A stretch of DNA of 64,000 bases, taken from assembly GCA_002067705.1 (NCBI GenBank), contig MVRL01000086.1:1-64000 (forward strand), in the 5' to 3' direction. The stretch's first letter is position 1, and every line of letters starts with the position of its first letter. Of the stretch, positions 34,217 through 42,743 are shown piece after piece. The DNA is from Methanosaeta sp. PtaU1.Bin112. GTDB taxonomy: Archaea > Halobacteriota > Methanosarcinia > Methanotrichales > Methanotrichaceae. The notes under the pieces are model-generated. The model made no database searches. It was not told where the DNA came from and saw nothing but the letters and a program-made list of their open reading frames with translations. The translations under genes were made by a program, and so were the position numbers.

Positions 34217-35635
34217 ATGTCCGGCAAGAGAGTTTTCGTAGTGGACGCGGGCGGCAGGGGAAATGCCATAGCCCATGCCTTTGCCCGAAGCGGCGATGTG
34301 GAGATGGTTTACGTAGCACCCGGCAATGCAGGGAGCGAAATGATCGAAAAGTGCCGCCTGGCAATCCTGCAAGGCAAGCCTCCCAAGACCATCTCAGAAA
34401 TGCTGGCTTTTGCAAGACAGGAAAAGATCGATTTGACGTTTGTAGGGCCAGAAGGTTATCTATCCGACGGTATTGTCAATACATTTCAGGAAGATGGCCA
34501 GAGGATCCTGGGGCCCGGCAAAGATGCGGCCATCCTGGAGAACAGCAAGTGCAGGACCAAGGATCTTCTCAAGAGCCTGAAGGTCCCGGTTCCGCCCTGC
34601 GAGAACTTCGATGACCCGTCCGCTGCCGGAGAGTATGTCCATCAGTTCTGCTCGGAAAATCCCGGCCAGGGACTGGTGATCAAAGCAGATGGTCTCGCCG
34701 CAGGAAAGGGCTCCGTGGTTTGCCGCACAGAAGAGGAAGCGTTGTCCACAATAGAGCGCATCATGACCAATCCCAAGCTATTTGGCCAGGCGGGAGAGAG
34801 AATCGAGATTGAAAAACGGCTGGAAGGGCGCGAGCTGATGTTCTTTGCCCTCAGCGACGGCCGGACGGCCCTGCCGCTGCAATCAGCTCTCGACTACAAG
34901 CAGGCTTTTTCCGCAGATGAAGCGGTAGCGGTTCGACTATTCAATAAGCTCTCCAACAACCCCAATTTGGACAACAACCCCAATACAGGCGGAATGGGTG
35001 GATTCTCACCCCACCCGTGGCTTGACGAGGAACTGGCTCAGAAGATAATGAATAAAATTGCTCTGCCCACTGTGCGCGGATTTCATGAGGCCACAGGGCA
35101 CGAATATGTGGGTGTGATCTACTTCGGGCTGATGATCTCGGATGAACGCGAGCCGAGCGTTCTGGAGATCAATGTGCGTCTCGGCGATCCGGAGACTCAA
35201 GTCATACTGCCCCGCCTGGAGACGGATTTCTTCCGGCTCTCCGAGGCAGTCTTGGACAGAAAGCTGGACACGGTACAGCTGCAATGGTCGCCCGACTATT
35301 GCCTGGGAATCTGCGCCATATCCGGTCGAGCCATAAAACCGTTGGCTTCAGGTGGAGGAGAGCGGCCCGGCTACCCGGGCGAGCACTATACCAATATGCC
35401 CATCACCGGCCTGGAGAAGGTCGACCCTGGGATACTGATCTATCATAATGGAACAGCTCTTGGCCAGGATGCTGCCGGCAAGAGAAAGCTGTTTACCACA
35501 GGAGGAAGGGTCTTGACCCTCGTCGCCAGAGGCCGCAGCCTGGCCGAGGCCAGGGTCAGCGCCTATGAGAACATCAAGAGGATTCGCTTCAATGGAATGC
35601 GCTACCGAAAGGACATAGGACTGGGCTATCTATGA
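34217..35635 (+). CDS. purD: Phosphoribosylamine-glycine ligase (PurD)
   Basis: A 472-aa ATP-grasp enzyme of purine synthesis, joining glycine to phosphoribosylamine. VVDAGGRGNAIAHAF starts the N-domain; VIKADGLAAGKGSVV is the ATP-grasp loop; NPNTGGMGGFSPH and LEINVRLGDPETQVILPRL follow. ATG 34217 is chosen because the family match begins there and a TATA box (TTTATATA near 34184) would start transcription almost at this codon. It overlaps kae1 by 4 nt (ATGA), so the two are one operon. Confidence 0.95.
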   Translation: MSGKRVFVVDAGGRGNAIAHAFARSGDVEMVYVAPGNAGSEMIEKCRLAILQGKPPKTISEMLAFARQEKIDLTFVGPEGYLSDGIVNTFQEDGQRILGPGKDAAILENSKCRTKDLLKSLKVPVPPCENFDDPSAAGEYVHQFCSENPGQGLVIKADGLAAGKGSVVCRTEEEALSTIERIMTNPKLFGQAGERIEIEKRLEGRELMFFALSDGRTALPLQSALDYKQAFSADEAVAVRLFNKLSNNPNLDNNPNTGGMGGFSPHPWLDEELAQKIMNKIALPTVRGFHEATGHEYVGVIYFGLMISDEREPSVLEINVRLGDPETQVILPRLETDFFRLSEAVLDRKLDTVQLQWSPDYCLGICAISGRAIKPLASGGGERPGYPGEHYTNMPITGLEKVDPGILIYHNGTALGQDAAGKRKLFTTGGRVLTLVARGRSLAEARVSAYENIKRIRFNGMRYRKDIGLGYL

Positions 35636-36606
35636 TGATATTCGGCCTGGAAGGTACCGCCTGGAACCTCAGCGCCGCCCTGGTAGACGAGCAGGGCGTG
35701 ATCCAAGAAAAGAGCGCCACCTATAGCCCGGCAAAAGGCGGCATCCACCCGCGCGAGGCGGCCCAGCATCATGCCCAGCACATGGCCGAGGTAGTGGGCG
35801 AGGTTCTGGCTTATTCTCGCCAACAGGGTCTGAAGATAGATGCCATCGCCTTCTCCCAGGGTCCAGGATTAGGGCCTTGCCTGCGCACCGTTGCCACGGC
35901 AGCGCGCACCCTCTCCCTTCGATTGCAGCTGCCGCTCGCGGGCGTAAACCACTGCGTCTCCCACATCGAGGTGGGAAAATGGCAATCCGGCGCCCGTGAT
36001 CCTGCGGTGATTTACGTGAGCGGGGCCAACTCTCAGGTGCTGGCCCTGCGCCAGGGCCGCTACCGCATCTTCGGGGAGACACTGGACATCAGCGTGGGAA
36101 ATGCCATAGACAAGTTCGCCCGCTCTGTGGGGCTATCGCATCCCGGTGGTCCCAAGGTGGAGGAGCTGGCCCTCCAGGCAAAGCAGTACATCCCCCTGCC
36201 CTACACCGTAAAGGGAATGGACCTATCCTTCTCAGGGCTATCCACCGCCGCCACCCAGGCAGCAAAGAAATACGATCTGGCCGATGTCTGCTACAGCCTG
36301 CAGGAGACGGCCTTTGCCATGCTGGTGGAGGTAACGGAAAGGGCCATGGCCCATGCCGAGAAGAAGGAGGCCATGCTCGTCGGCGGGGTCGGCGCCAACA
36401 AGCGGCTTGGCGAGATGCTCACCATCATGTGCGAGGAGAGAGGGGCGAAATTCTTCCTTCCGCCGCGAAAATTCATGGGAGACAACGGCAGCATGATTGC
36501 CTATACCGGCCTTCTCATGCTCAAGAGCGGAATGGCGACTTCGCTAACTGAGTCCAAGGTGCGACCAGGGTACAGGACGGACGATGTGCCGGTGACGTGG
36601 GCCTAG
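35632..36606 (+). CDS. kae1: Kae1, tRNA N6-threonylcarbamoyladenosine synthesis protein
   Basis: The catalytic subunit of the KEOPS complex, which transfers threonylcarbamoyl to A37 of tRNAs reading ANN codons. 324 aa with GLEGTAWNLSAALV, the metal-binding NHCVSHIEVG, DISVGNAIDKFARSVGL, SFSGLSTA and MLVGGVGANKRL. In several Methanosarcinales relatives Kae1 is fused to the Bud32 kinase; here the frame ends after the Kae1 domain, so Bud32 must be separate or elsewhere. Confidence 0.94.
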   Translation: MMIFGLEGTAWNLSAALVDEQGVIQEKSATYSPAKGGIHPREAAQHHAQHMAEVVGEVLAYSRQQGLKIDAIAFSQGPGLGPCLRTVATAARTLSLRLQLPLAGVNHCVSHIEVGKWQSGARDPAVIYVSGANSQVLALRQGRYRIFGETLDISVGNAIDKFARSVGLSHPGGPKVEELALQAKQYIPLPYTVKGMDLSFSGLSTAATQAAKKYDLADVCYSLQETAFAMLVEVTERAMAHAEKKEAMLVGGVGANKRLGEMLTIMCEERGAKFFLPPRKFMGDNGSMIAYTGLLMLKSGMATSLTESKVRPGYRTDDVPVTWA

Positions 36607-36642
36607 CGAGATGAGCCTCAATAGGGCTGCACCCATTCACAT

Positions 36643-36852
36643 TCAGCACATCTCCTTTTGCCAGATATTTTCCTTCACGACTGCGGCCACGCAATCCGAC
36701 TCTACCACCAGCATGAGAACCGTCTTGAGCATGTCGTAATTCTCGCCGCCCACCACAACGCCCTTCTGATTGCCCCGCCCATAAACATCAGAGCGGGTCA
36801 TGGCAGAAAACCCCCCGGCACCGAGGGATTTTGCGACTTTATCAACTATTAG
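36643..36852 (-). pseudogene. Remnant of a P-II signalling protein gene (GlnB/NifI-like)
   Basis: A minus-strand frame without a usable start reads KVAKSLGAGGFSAMTRSDVYG, then RGNQKGVVVGGENYDMLKTV, then LMLVVESDCVAAVVKENI and stops after six unrelated codons. This is the middle of a P-II protein: the GFxAxT element, the GRGxQKG T-loop base and the VVxDxxVxxVV strand. The first 15 or so residues and the last 45 (with the TGxxGDGKIF loop) are missing. It overlaps the end of the next gene by a few bases, so a deletion has joined the two. Confidence 0.75.
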
Positions 36853-37294
36853 CGTAGCTGAAAGAAACCGCAGGATCGGTCAGCCCAAATCCCTGCACGT
36901 CCAGCACTATTGAGCCATTGTGGGCACTGGAGAGAAGCTCCAGCCCTTCGGTGCAGTTGATCTTCTGGAAGGCGAAACCTCCAGAGACGAAGAAGACGGC
37001 ATGGTATTCGTCGTAATAGCCGCGGGAGGGAAAAGAGAGAAGCCAGCCGTCGTCTTCCTTTTTGACCAGAGAATCGCATACCGCGTAAAGCTGGCCATTG
37101 TCCTCGTAAATTTTGTCAGGAGTATCTAGAAAAGGCAGGCCGGAAATGTCGTCAACATTGCCCACAACCAGCGCTTTTCCGGGAGTGCCATCAACATAGA
37201 CATTCAAGAAGAGCTGCCCGCCCTGGCCGAGTGCCGATGGAGAGATGAGAAAAGAAAGTGCAATGGCAAGGCTCGCGGCCTTCAGAAAGGCCAT
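36842..37294 (-). CDS. Secreted protein matching the sensor domain of the nearby membrane regulator
   Basis: A 150-aa protein with a signal peptide (about 23 residues, ending SALGQ). The rest, LFLNVYVDGTPGKALVVGNV...ISGLPFLD...QLYAVCDSL...WLLSFPSRGYYDEYHAVFFV...LDVQGFGLTDPAVSFSY, parallels residues 40-160 of the protein at 38291-39616 block for block. It is therefore a stand-alone extracellular copy of that sensor domain. It may compete for, or deliver, the same ligand; this is inference. Confidence 0.7.
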   Translation of the reverse strand: MAFLKAASLAIALSFLISPSALGQGGQLFLNVYVDGTPGKALVVGNVDDISGLPFLDTPDKIYEDNGQLYAVCDSLVKKEDDGWLLSFPSRGYYDEYHAVFFVSGGFAFQKINCTEGLELLSSAHNGSIVLDVQGFGLTDPAVSFSYANS

Positions 37295-37329
37295 CGTAGC
37301 ACAACCGTAGCAGTAGAGATGATAGGAAG

Positions 37330-38130
37330 CTATCCGCTCATCTCCCTCATCATCTTTCCCTCACCATCGTGATCATCCTGGCCATGCCTGGGCGGTTCCA
37401 TGTCGATCAAGAGAGAATACCTGGCTGAAGGCGTGCCCTGATCGATGTATAGCTCTCCCTTTCCGATCATGCCCCCGTCGGAGGGAGCTATGGTCAAGGA
37501 GATGCCGCCCAGTATCGCCGTATCATTGGACTGGGGACCAGAATCGGCCAGATCGGCCATCAACGAGGTCGAATTGTTGCCCAGAGTGGATACGACGATA
37601 TTGACGAGGGGATAGATTTTGCGATCGAGCATCATGCTGCCGCGATTGGTTTTCTCGCCCTCTTTTTCCAGGATGTCGTCCCTGATCTCCTCCAGGCTCT
37701 TGTTGGAGGCAAGTAGACCCTTGATCTGATCGGGCTCTAGCGGCATAATCGACTCGACCTTCAGCCGGAGGATATGAGACTCGCTGCCCAATAAAGCAAA
37801 GCCATGACCGCTAAACAGAACCTCCAGTGGGACCCCCATGGGAAATCCCGCATTCTGTGGCGCTATCATCTTGTCACCCGGAGGGGCCATCATCCCAAAT
37901 GGCCTATCCATTTTCTGGCCCTCAATGGGCAAAGAGCCATCACTAGGATCGCCCATGGGAAAACCTGCACCTTGGGGAGGCATCATTGAGTTCTGAAGGC
38001 CCGCCCCCTCCGATGGCGAATTTCCTCCAAAGTCTCCATTTGACTCGGCTGAGGACAAGCCGAAGAGACAGATTAAGAGCAAACTCGCCAATCCCATGCA
38101 TATGATTATTCTGCCAGTATTCATCATCAA
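37330..38130 (-). CDS. Secreted Met/Pro-rich protein of unknown function
   Basis: A 266-aa protein with a signal peptide or anchor (residues 6-28, ending SSAES). Residues 45-105 are rich in Met, Pro and Gly, with the phrase AGFPMG occurring twice about 40 residues apart. The central part (GFALLGSESHILRLKVESIMPLEPDQIK in outline) and the C-terminus, ending in a His/Asp/Glu-rich tail, have no recognised family. It sits between the sensor-like protein and the membrane regulator in the same direction and probably belongs to that cassette. Metal binding by the Met- and His-rich parts is possible. Confidence 0.65.
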   Translation of the reverse strand: MMMNTGRIIICMGLASLLLICLFGLSSAESNGDFGGNSPSEGAGLQNSMMPPQGAGFPMGDPSDGSLPIEGQKMDRPFGMMAPPGDKMIAPQNAGFPMGVPLEVLFSGHGFALLGSESHILRLKVESIMPLEPDQIKGLLASNKSLEEIRDDILEKEGEKTNRGSMMLDRKIYPLVNIVVSTLGNNSTSLMADLADSGPQSNDTAILGGISLTIAPSDGGMIGKGELYIDQGTPSARYSLLIDMEPPRHGQDDHDGEGKMMREMSG

Positions 38131-38290
38131 GATTCGCCTGCCAATCGGCCCAACCGCTTTCCTGGTATCTGCAATTCATTGGTTATAAGATTATTTCAAG
38201 ACAATATGCACAGGAACGATAGAAAAGGTAAGTGCCGAACGAACGATCCCAGTTGACGACGACTCAATGGCTCTCTTCTTAAATGAAGGT

Positions 38291-39616
38291 TCATGATTGT
38301 TCCTTCATTGATAAAAACCAATCTGATAGTTCGATTATATTAGTCCGACCCCATTCCTTCTTGCTTACAAGTTTTCTGCGCTCTAGAGAGATCAGAATTC
38401 CGGTTAAGGATGATTTGGGCGTTCCCGTCTCGTATCTGATCTCCGCCTGGGTCATTCTGCCACCATGTTCGATTAATGTGCTCATCACCGCGCGCTCCCG
38501 GGCGGTGAGAGTCTGCATGACGGCATCCATCTCGGAGCTGACCACGATCACCTTACTAGTCGATTCACTTACAGGCTGAGCGCCTGCATCCGCGAACTTA
38601 CGGTCTTTTTCAGACGCCGATGGACGCGAGACTTCATTGTGAGAGAGTTGCTCAGAAATATCCTCAGGGACATTCGTCTGGATATTGGCCCCATCCAAAG
38701 CAGAAGATGATGAGTTCTCAACCTTGTCGGCCCCATTCTCAACGGCCTCTTGCTGTGCCTCGGAAAGAAGAACACCGTCGTCTTCCGGGGAAGAGAGAGC
38801 ACCGGCATTCGACGCTTCTGAAGATGCCTCTTTTGCGGCAACCGCGGGCAAATCAGCCGGAACAGTCAGGTCGGGCTTTCCGGGAGAGCTATAGTCAGCT
38901 GCCACTCTAGCCAGAGGTGCGGCAATTGTCTTTTCCATAGGTTTCTCAATTGAAACCGCGCTTGGAGCAGCCATGAGACCTCGCCTTTTCCTCTGCAGGA
39001 AGACAGCAAAGCCAAAACCTGCCATCAGAAGAGCTGCGGCTATGATCAGCATGACCAATGCCGCACCCTCGCCCGGATAAGCGGGAGGAAGAGGCGGAAG
39101 GCTGCTGCCATTGGATGAAAGCTGCTGGCGATACTCTATGGAGATAACCGGGTCGGAGACCTCATATCCCTGCACATCCGCCACCAGAGACTCGTTGGAA
39201 GCGGAGAGCAGGTATCCCAGACCCTGGGAGGTGTTAATCTCCCCCAGTTTGATCTCGCTGGGAAGATAGAAGGTTACGCGATAATCACGGAAGCTGCCAG
39301 CAGCATCAAAGCTCAAAGTCCAGAGGTCGCCCGCCTTTACCGTTAATCTGTCCGTCAGGGCATAGAGCTGATGAGAGTCATTCTCGAAACGAAATTGCGA
39401 ATCATTAAGAAAAGCAAGACCGCTGACGTCTTCGGCATACCCGGTGATCAGAGCTTTGCCGGCATTGTCGAGATAAACATTGAGAACCATACTCTGCCCA
39501 ACGGCAGATTCGGATTGCTGAGCATGAGCCGATATAATGAGAAAGGCGATCATAATAACCACTCTGCCAGCTTTATTCCAGTGCACAATTCCGCTCCATC
39601 TGTCGCAGCCTTTCAT
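38291..39616 (-). CDS. Membrane-anchored winged-helix regulator with an extracellular sensor domain
   Basis: A 441-aa one-component system. A signal peptide (about 18-33) is followed by a 130-residue extracellular domain (VLNVYLDNAGKALITGYAEDV...), a Pro-rich linker, one membrane helix (about 186-210, ALVMLIIAAALLMAGFGFAVF) with RKRR on the inside, a long acidic Ala/Ser-rich linker, and a C-terminal winged helix (LTARERAVMSTLIEHGGRMTQAEIRYETGTPKSS in parts, then LISLERRKLVSKKEWG). The DNA-binding domain would act while tethered to the membrane. Its sensor is duplicated as a separate secreted protein two genes downstream. Confidence 0.82.
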   Translation of the reverse strand: MKGCDRWSGIVHWNKAGRVVIMIAFLIISAHAQQSESAVGQSMVLNVYLDNAGKALITGYAEDVSGLAFLNDSQFRFENDSHQLYALTDRLTVKAGDLWTLSFDAAGSFRDYRVTFYLPSEIKLGEINTSQGLGYLLSASNESLVADVQGYEVSDPVISIEYRQQLSSNGSSLPPLPPAYPGEGAALVMLIIAAALLMAGFGFAVFLQRKRRGLMAAPSAVSIEKPMEKTIAAPLARVAADYSSPGKPDLTVPADLPAVAAKEASSEASNAGALSSPEDDGVLLSEAQQEAVENGADKVENSSSSALDGANIQTNVPEDISEQLSHNEVSRPSASEKDRKFADAGAQPVSESTSKVIVVSSEMDAVMQTLTARERAVMSTLIEHGGRMTQAEIRYETGTPKSSLTGILISLERRKLVSKKEWGRTNIIELSDWFLSMKEQS

Positions 39617-39730
39617 ATCAAGACCGTATTTTAGACTGAATCTATTTAACTTGTAGGATGCAGATTAAACCTGCAGATCATCCTCGCCTTACAGAGCAAC
39701 ATTTTTCCCCTGCAAGCAATGGCTTACTGG

Positions 39731-41374
39731 CTACCAGGCCCGGCATGCCACCGGCATCCTCCAGCCGCTGCCAAAGGCCCGGTCCGTCACCTTCAGACCG
39801 GGCGCAGCCTGCCGCCTCTTGAATTCGGCATTCTTAACCAGACGAAGGACCTTTTCCACCATGGCTTCATCATACCCCTGAGAGAGTATCTCTTCTTTTG
39901 ACTGATGTTGCTGCAGATACCTCTCCAGAATATCGTCCAGCACCTCGTAAGCAGGCAGGCTGTCCTGGTCGGTCTGGTTGAATCGAAGCTCAGCTGTGGG
40001 AGCTTTGTGCAGAACGGACGCCGGGATGATCTCCCGTCCCTGAAGATTGAGCCATCTGGCCATCCGGTAGACCATGCTCTTGGGAACATCGGAGATGACG
40101 GCGAGACCCCCAGACATGTCTCCGTAGATGGTGCAGTAGCCCACTGCCAGCTCGGACTTATTTCCGGTAGTGAGAAGCACCAGGCCGAATTTATTGGAAA
40201 GAGCCATGAGGAGGTTGCCCCGGATGCGCGCCTGAATGTTCTCCTCAGTCACGTCCTTCGGCAAATTCCGGAATGGACCGGCAAGCTCCCGGTCGTAGGA
40301 CTTCATGATATCGGCAATGCCCAGAACCATCGTCTTGATCCCCAGGTTACGAGCCAGCTCGCTTGCATCCTGCACGCTCGCACTGCTGGTATAAGGCGAT
40401 GGCATAAGCACCCCAAGGACATTTTGCGGGCCCAGAGCCTGGGCGGCTATGGCCGCCACAATGCTTGAGTCAATGCCTCCGGAAAGGCCCAGCAGGACAG
40501 CCGAAAAGCCGCATTTGTGAACGTAGTCGCGCGTTCCCAGGACCAGAGCCCGCCAGATCTCAGACTCCGGCGCAAAATCGTCCCTGGCGATCGCAGCGAG
40601 CCCTCCAGCCGGACAGGCAGAATCGGCTATTATTATATCCTCGACAAAGCCCTGTGCACGGGCCACAAGCCTGCCCCCTCTGTCGAAAGCGCAGCTTCTG
40701 CCATCGAAGACCAGATCATCGTTGCCGCCCACCTGATTGACATAAAAGAATGGAATTTTATGCTTTCTGGCAAGCTCCGCCAGCATGGCCTCGCGATGCT
40801 TTTGCTTGCCAACGGTAAACGGAGATGCCGAAAGATTGACTACCGCCTGGGCTCCCGCTGCCACCAGCTCCTCAACGGGATCGGTGTGATAGCGACGGCG
40901 CCTGCAGAAATCGCGATCGTTCCATATGTCCTCGCAGATGGAGATTCCCAGGATAGCATCCGCAAGCTCCAGGATCTGCGGCTCAGACGCCGGCTCAAAG
41001 TAGCGGTCCTCGTCAAAGACATCGTAGGTGGGAAGGAGCGTCTTTTTAAAGGTCCTCTCCACTCTGCCCCGGCGGAGCAGCGCTGCGGAGTTAAAGAGAG
41101 GACGGCCAACCTCAGATCGATTGGGCTCGGCCAGGCCCACCAGTATGGGCGGCAGATCTGCCAGCTCCTGGGCCAGGCTTCGCAGAGCATCCCAGCTGCG
41201 CTCCACAAAATCGGCATTTAGGAGCAGGTCGCGAGGCGGATAGCCGAGCAGCGCCAGCTCGGAGGTAACTGCCAGGTCGAATTCGGGAGCGCGGCGGACT
41301 GCCCCGGCGATAAGAAGGCTGTTTCCGGCGAGATCTCCAACCGTGGGATCCAGCTGCAATAGGGCTATTTTCAT
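39731..41374 (-). CDS. nadE: Glutamine-dependent NAD+ synthetase
   Basis: A 547-aa two-domain enzyme: an N-terminal nitrilase-like glutaminase (residues 1-270; TSELALLGYPP with the Glu, FKKTLLPTYDVFDE with the Lys, LGISICEDIW with the Cys) feeds ammonia to the C-terminal synthetase (LGLSGGIDSS P-loop, about residue 290; TTGNKSELAVGYCTIYGDMSGG). ATG 41374 (MKIALLQLDP) is the family start; the longer frame begins in an AT-rich hydrophobic leader without similarity. It makes NAD+ from deamido-NAD+ and glutamine. Confidence 0.95.
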   Translation of the reverse strand: MKIALLQLDPTVGDLAGNSLLIAGAVRRAPEFDLAVTSELALLGYPPRDLLLNADFVERSWDALRSLAQELADLPPILVGLAEPNRSEVGRPLFNSAALLRRGRVERTFKKTLLPTYDVFDEDRYFEPASEPQILELADAILGISICEDIWNDRDFCRRRRYHTDPVEELVAAGAQAVVNLSASPFTVGKQKHREAMLAELARKHKIPFFYVNQVGGNDDLVFDGRSCAFDRGGRLVARAQGFVEDIIIADSACPAGGLAAIARDDFAPESEIWRALVLGTRDYVHKCGFSAVLLGLSGGIDSSIVAAIAAQALGPQNVLGVLMPSPYTSSASVQDASELARNLGIKTMVLGIADIMKSYDRELAGPFRNLPKDVTEENIQARIRGNLLMALSNKFGLVLLTTGNKSELAVGYCTIYGDMSGGLAVISDVPKSMVYRMARWLNLQGREIIPASVLHKAPTAELRFNQTDQDSLPAYEVLDDILERYLQQHQSKEEILSQGYDEAMVEKVLRLVKNAEFKRRQAAPGLKVTDRAFGSGWRMPVACRAW

Positions 41375-41513
41375 GGCAAGTATATCTATGAATGTTCGGG
41401 CGGCATTAATCTCTTTCGTCTCCTTTTGCAGGCTAAAAGGATGATTAAAAGGATATTTAAAATATAGAATAAAAATTAGAATTAAAAAAAAGAAAACAGA
41501 CAATACGCAACTA

Positions 41514-41909
41514 TTATCTTCGGGAGAGTAGCCCAAATGTTGCGGCTACGATGCCCAACATGGCCAGAGCGGCCTCAAATCCCGGCTGAGTCTGGGGAGC
41601 GCTGGCTGTAGATTCATTCGTGGCGTTTTCCGCCTTTGCTGCCAGTCCCTGTCCGGTGCCCTGGGCGGCTTCTTTCAGCTCAGGATTGGCAAGGCCGGTT
41701 CCAGGTTCATGGATGCCCTGCTGGGCAGCCCCATTGCCATTCTGGCCGCCAGCCATCATTCCCTGACCGGACCCCTGCCCGGCCTCTTTTGTCTCAGGAT
41801 TTGCAAGACCGGTTCCCGGTTCATGGATGCCCTGCGGGCCAGCGGCAAGAGCTATGCTGCCCACTGCAAATATAGCCACAAGCAATAGCACAAGTTCTCT
41901 TATCGTCAA
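41514..41909 (-). CDS. Small secreted repeat protein with PGF-CTERM-like tail
   Basis: A 131-aa protein from TTG 41909, chosen because GGAGG lies 5 nt upstream. A signal peptide (to about residue 23) is followed by two copies of a 25-residue unit beginning QGIHEPGTGLANPE, a Thr/Ser/Ala-rich linker, and a C-terminus PGFEAALAMLGIVAATFGLL followed by RR. That tail has the layout of the PGF-CTERM sorting signal cut by archaeosortase and exchanged for a lipid anchor. It is thus probably a surface protein; its function is unknown. Confidence 0.75.
   Translation of the reverse strand: MTIRELVLLLVAIFAVGSIALAAGPQGIHEPGTGLANPETKEAGQGSGQGMMAGGQNGNGAAQQGIHEPGTGLANPELKEAAQGTGQGLAAKAENATNESTASAPQTQPGFEAALAMLGIVAATFGLLSRR
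41639..41843. repeat. Two-copy DNA repeat within the PGF-CTERM protein
   Basis: Segments 41639-41723 and 41759-41843 are near-duplicates (for example GGTTCATGGATGCCCTGC occurs in both), encoding the repeated GIHEPGTGLANPE unit. The copies differ mostly at third positions, so the duplication is not recent. Confidence 0.7.
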
Positions 41910-42213
41910 AATCCCTCCATAATTATGCATTACAGATGCGGGCGCTCGGGATATAATGTTGATGGCGAAGGAACGGATGAGGTATTTGGAAAGGCGGCCC
42001 AAATAGAAAGCGCCCAATTTTAAACCATTTTATGACTGATTGTCGAGAATAGAACCTTTAAAAACGATTGCTTTGCATTTAGAACCATTATGAACTTCGA
42101 CGATTACCGAAAAGAATAAATATCGTTCAGATAAGAGAATTGTTTGCGAGAACGGCTCCGTGGGAGCGATCTCGACTCAGAAAAGGACAAAAAAACAGGT
42201 GGAGGTTAGAAAG
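41910..42213 (+). promoter_or_regulatory. Divergent promoter region with leader hairpin for the Cys-rich protein
   Basis: About 304 bp between two divergent secreted-protein genes. AATAAATA (42115-42122) is a likely TATA box for the plus-strand gene, giving a leader of about 70 nt. That leader holds a small hairpin GCTCC-GTG-GGAGC (about 42153-42165) and GGAGG 8 nt before the ATG. Nothing else is recognised. Confidence 0.4.
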
Positions 42214-42525
42214 ATGAGATACATGAAATTGTTAGTTTCGCTGGCAGCATTATGCCTGCTGTCCGGCTTTGCTCTGGCAGCACAGAATGGAAATGGCCCG
42301 TCTGCAGGCACAGGATGCGGCAATGAAAACTGCATCAATGGCTGCGGAAATCAAGGATCCTGCAATCAAGAGAACTGCCAGGCAGGAGCATGCCAGGGAC
42401 AGAACTGCAAGCTGAACGGGGCCCAGGATGGAAGCGGCAGAAAGAACGGTAACGGCCAGAATGGCAGCGCCCAGGGCTCACAGGACGGCTCCGGCCCGCG
42501 GAGAGACGGAAGCTGCAAGAACTAA
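42214..42525 (+). CDS. Small secreted Cys/Gly/Asn-rich protein
   Basis: A 103-aa protein starting at ATG 42214 with GGAGG 8 nt upstream. The signal peptide (MRYMKLLVSLAALCLLSG in outline) ends about FALAA. The mature part is rich in Gly, Asn, Gln and Cys: NENC, NGCG, GSCNQ, ENCQ, GACQ, QNCK and a final SCKN, eight cysteines in all, spaced mostly 4-6 residues apart, followed by a Gly/Asn/Gln repeat tail. I do not recognise the family. Disulfide bonding or metal binding outside the cell is plausible. Confidence 0.7.
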   Translation: MRYMKLLVSLAALCLLSGFALAAQNGNGPSAGTGCGNENCINGCGNQGSCNQENCQAGACQGQNCKLNGAQDGSGRKNGNGQNGSAQGSQDGSGPRRDGSCKN

Positions 42526-42671
42526 ATCCATTAGGAGCATTGCCAAGAGCATTATCGGGGATTCATTCCCCAATTAATTTTATAATTTGCTTGCCTTTTT
42601 AGGCCGCACCTAATCGAGATTGAAGAAGCATGAGCAGCTACATTTTTACCTTATACCGACCACATGGTCTA

Positions 42672-42730
42672 GGCGCAATGATGATCCGGCCTGTCTGATT
42701 TTGTGATGAGGATATTGAGTTCTGAGCGCC
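42672..42730 (+). ncRNA. Box C/D guide sRNA (second)
   Basis: Complete C/D layout: terminal stem GGCGC/GCGCC, C box ATGATGA (42678-42684), 10-nt guide, D' CTGA (42695-42698), TTTT spacer, C' GTGATGA (42703-42709), 12-nt guide, D CTGA (42722-42725). Predicted methylation targets by N+5 are the second G of the GG in ACAGGCCGGA (D') and the second C in AACUCAAUAUCC (D). Its 3' part (GAGTTCTGAG-CGC) resembles that of the sRNA at 31.8 kb, so the two may be related. Confidence 0.87.
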
Positions 42731-42743
42731 CTTAAGCCCAAAG

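Noticed and set aside
40517-41221. 234-codon plus-strand frame inside nadE
   Set aside because: Antisense to the conserved glutaminase domain, no ribosome binding site and no similarity.
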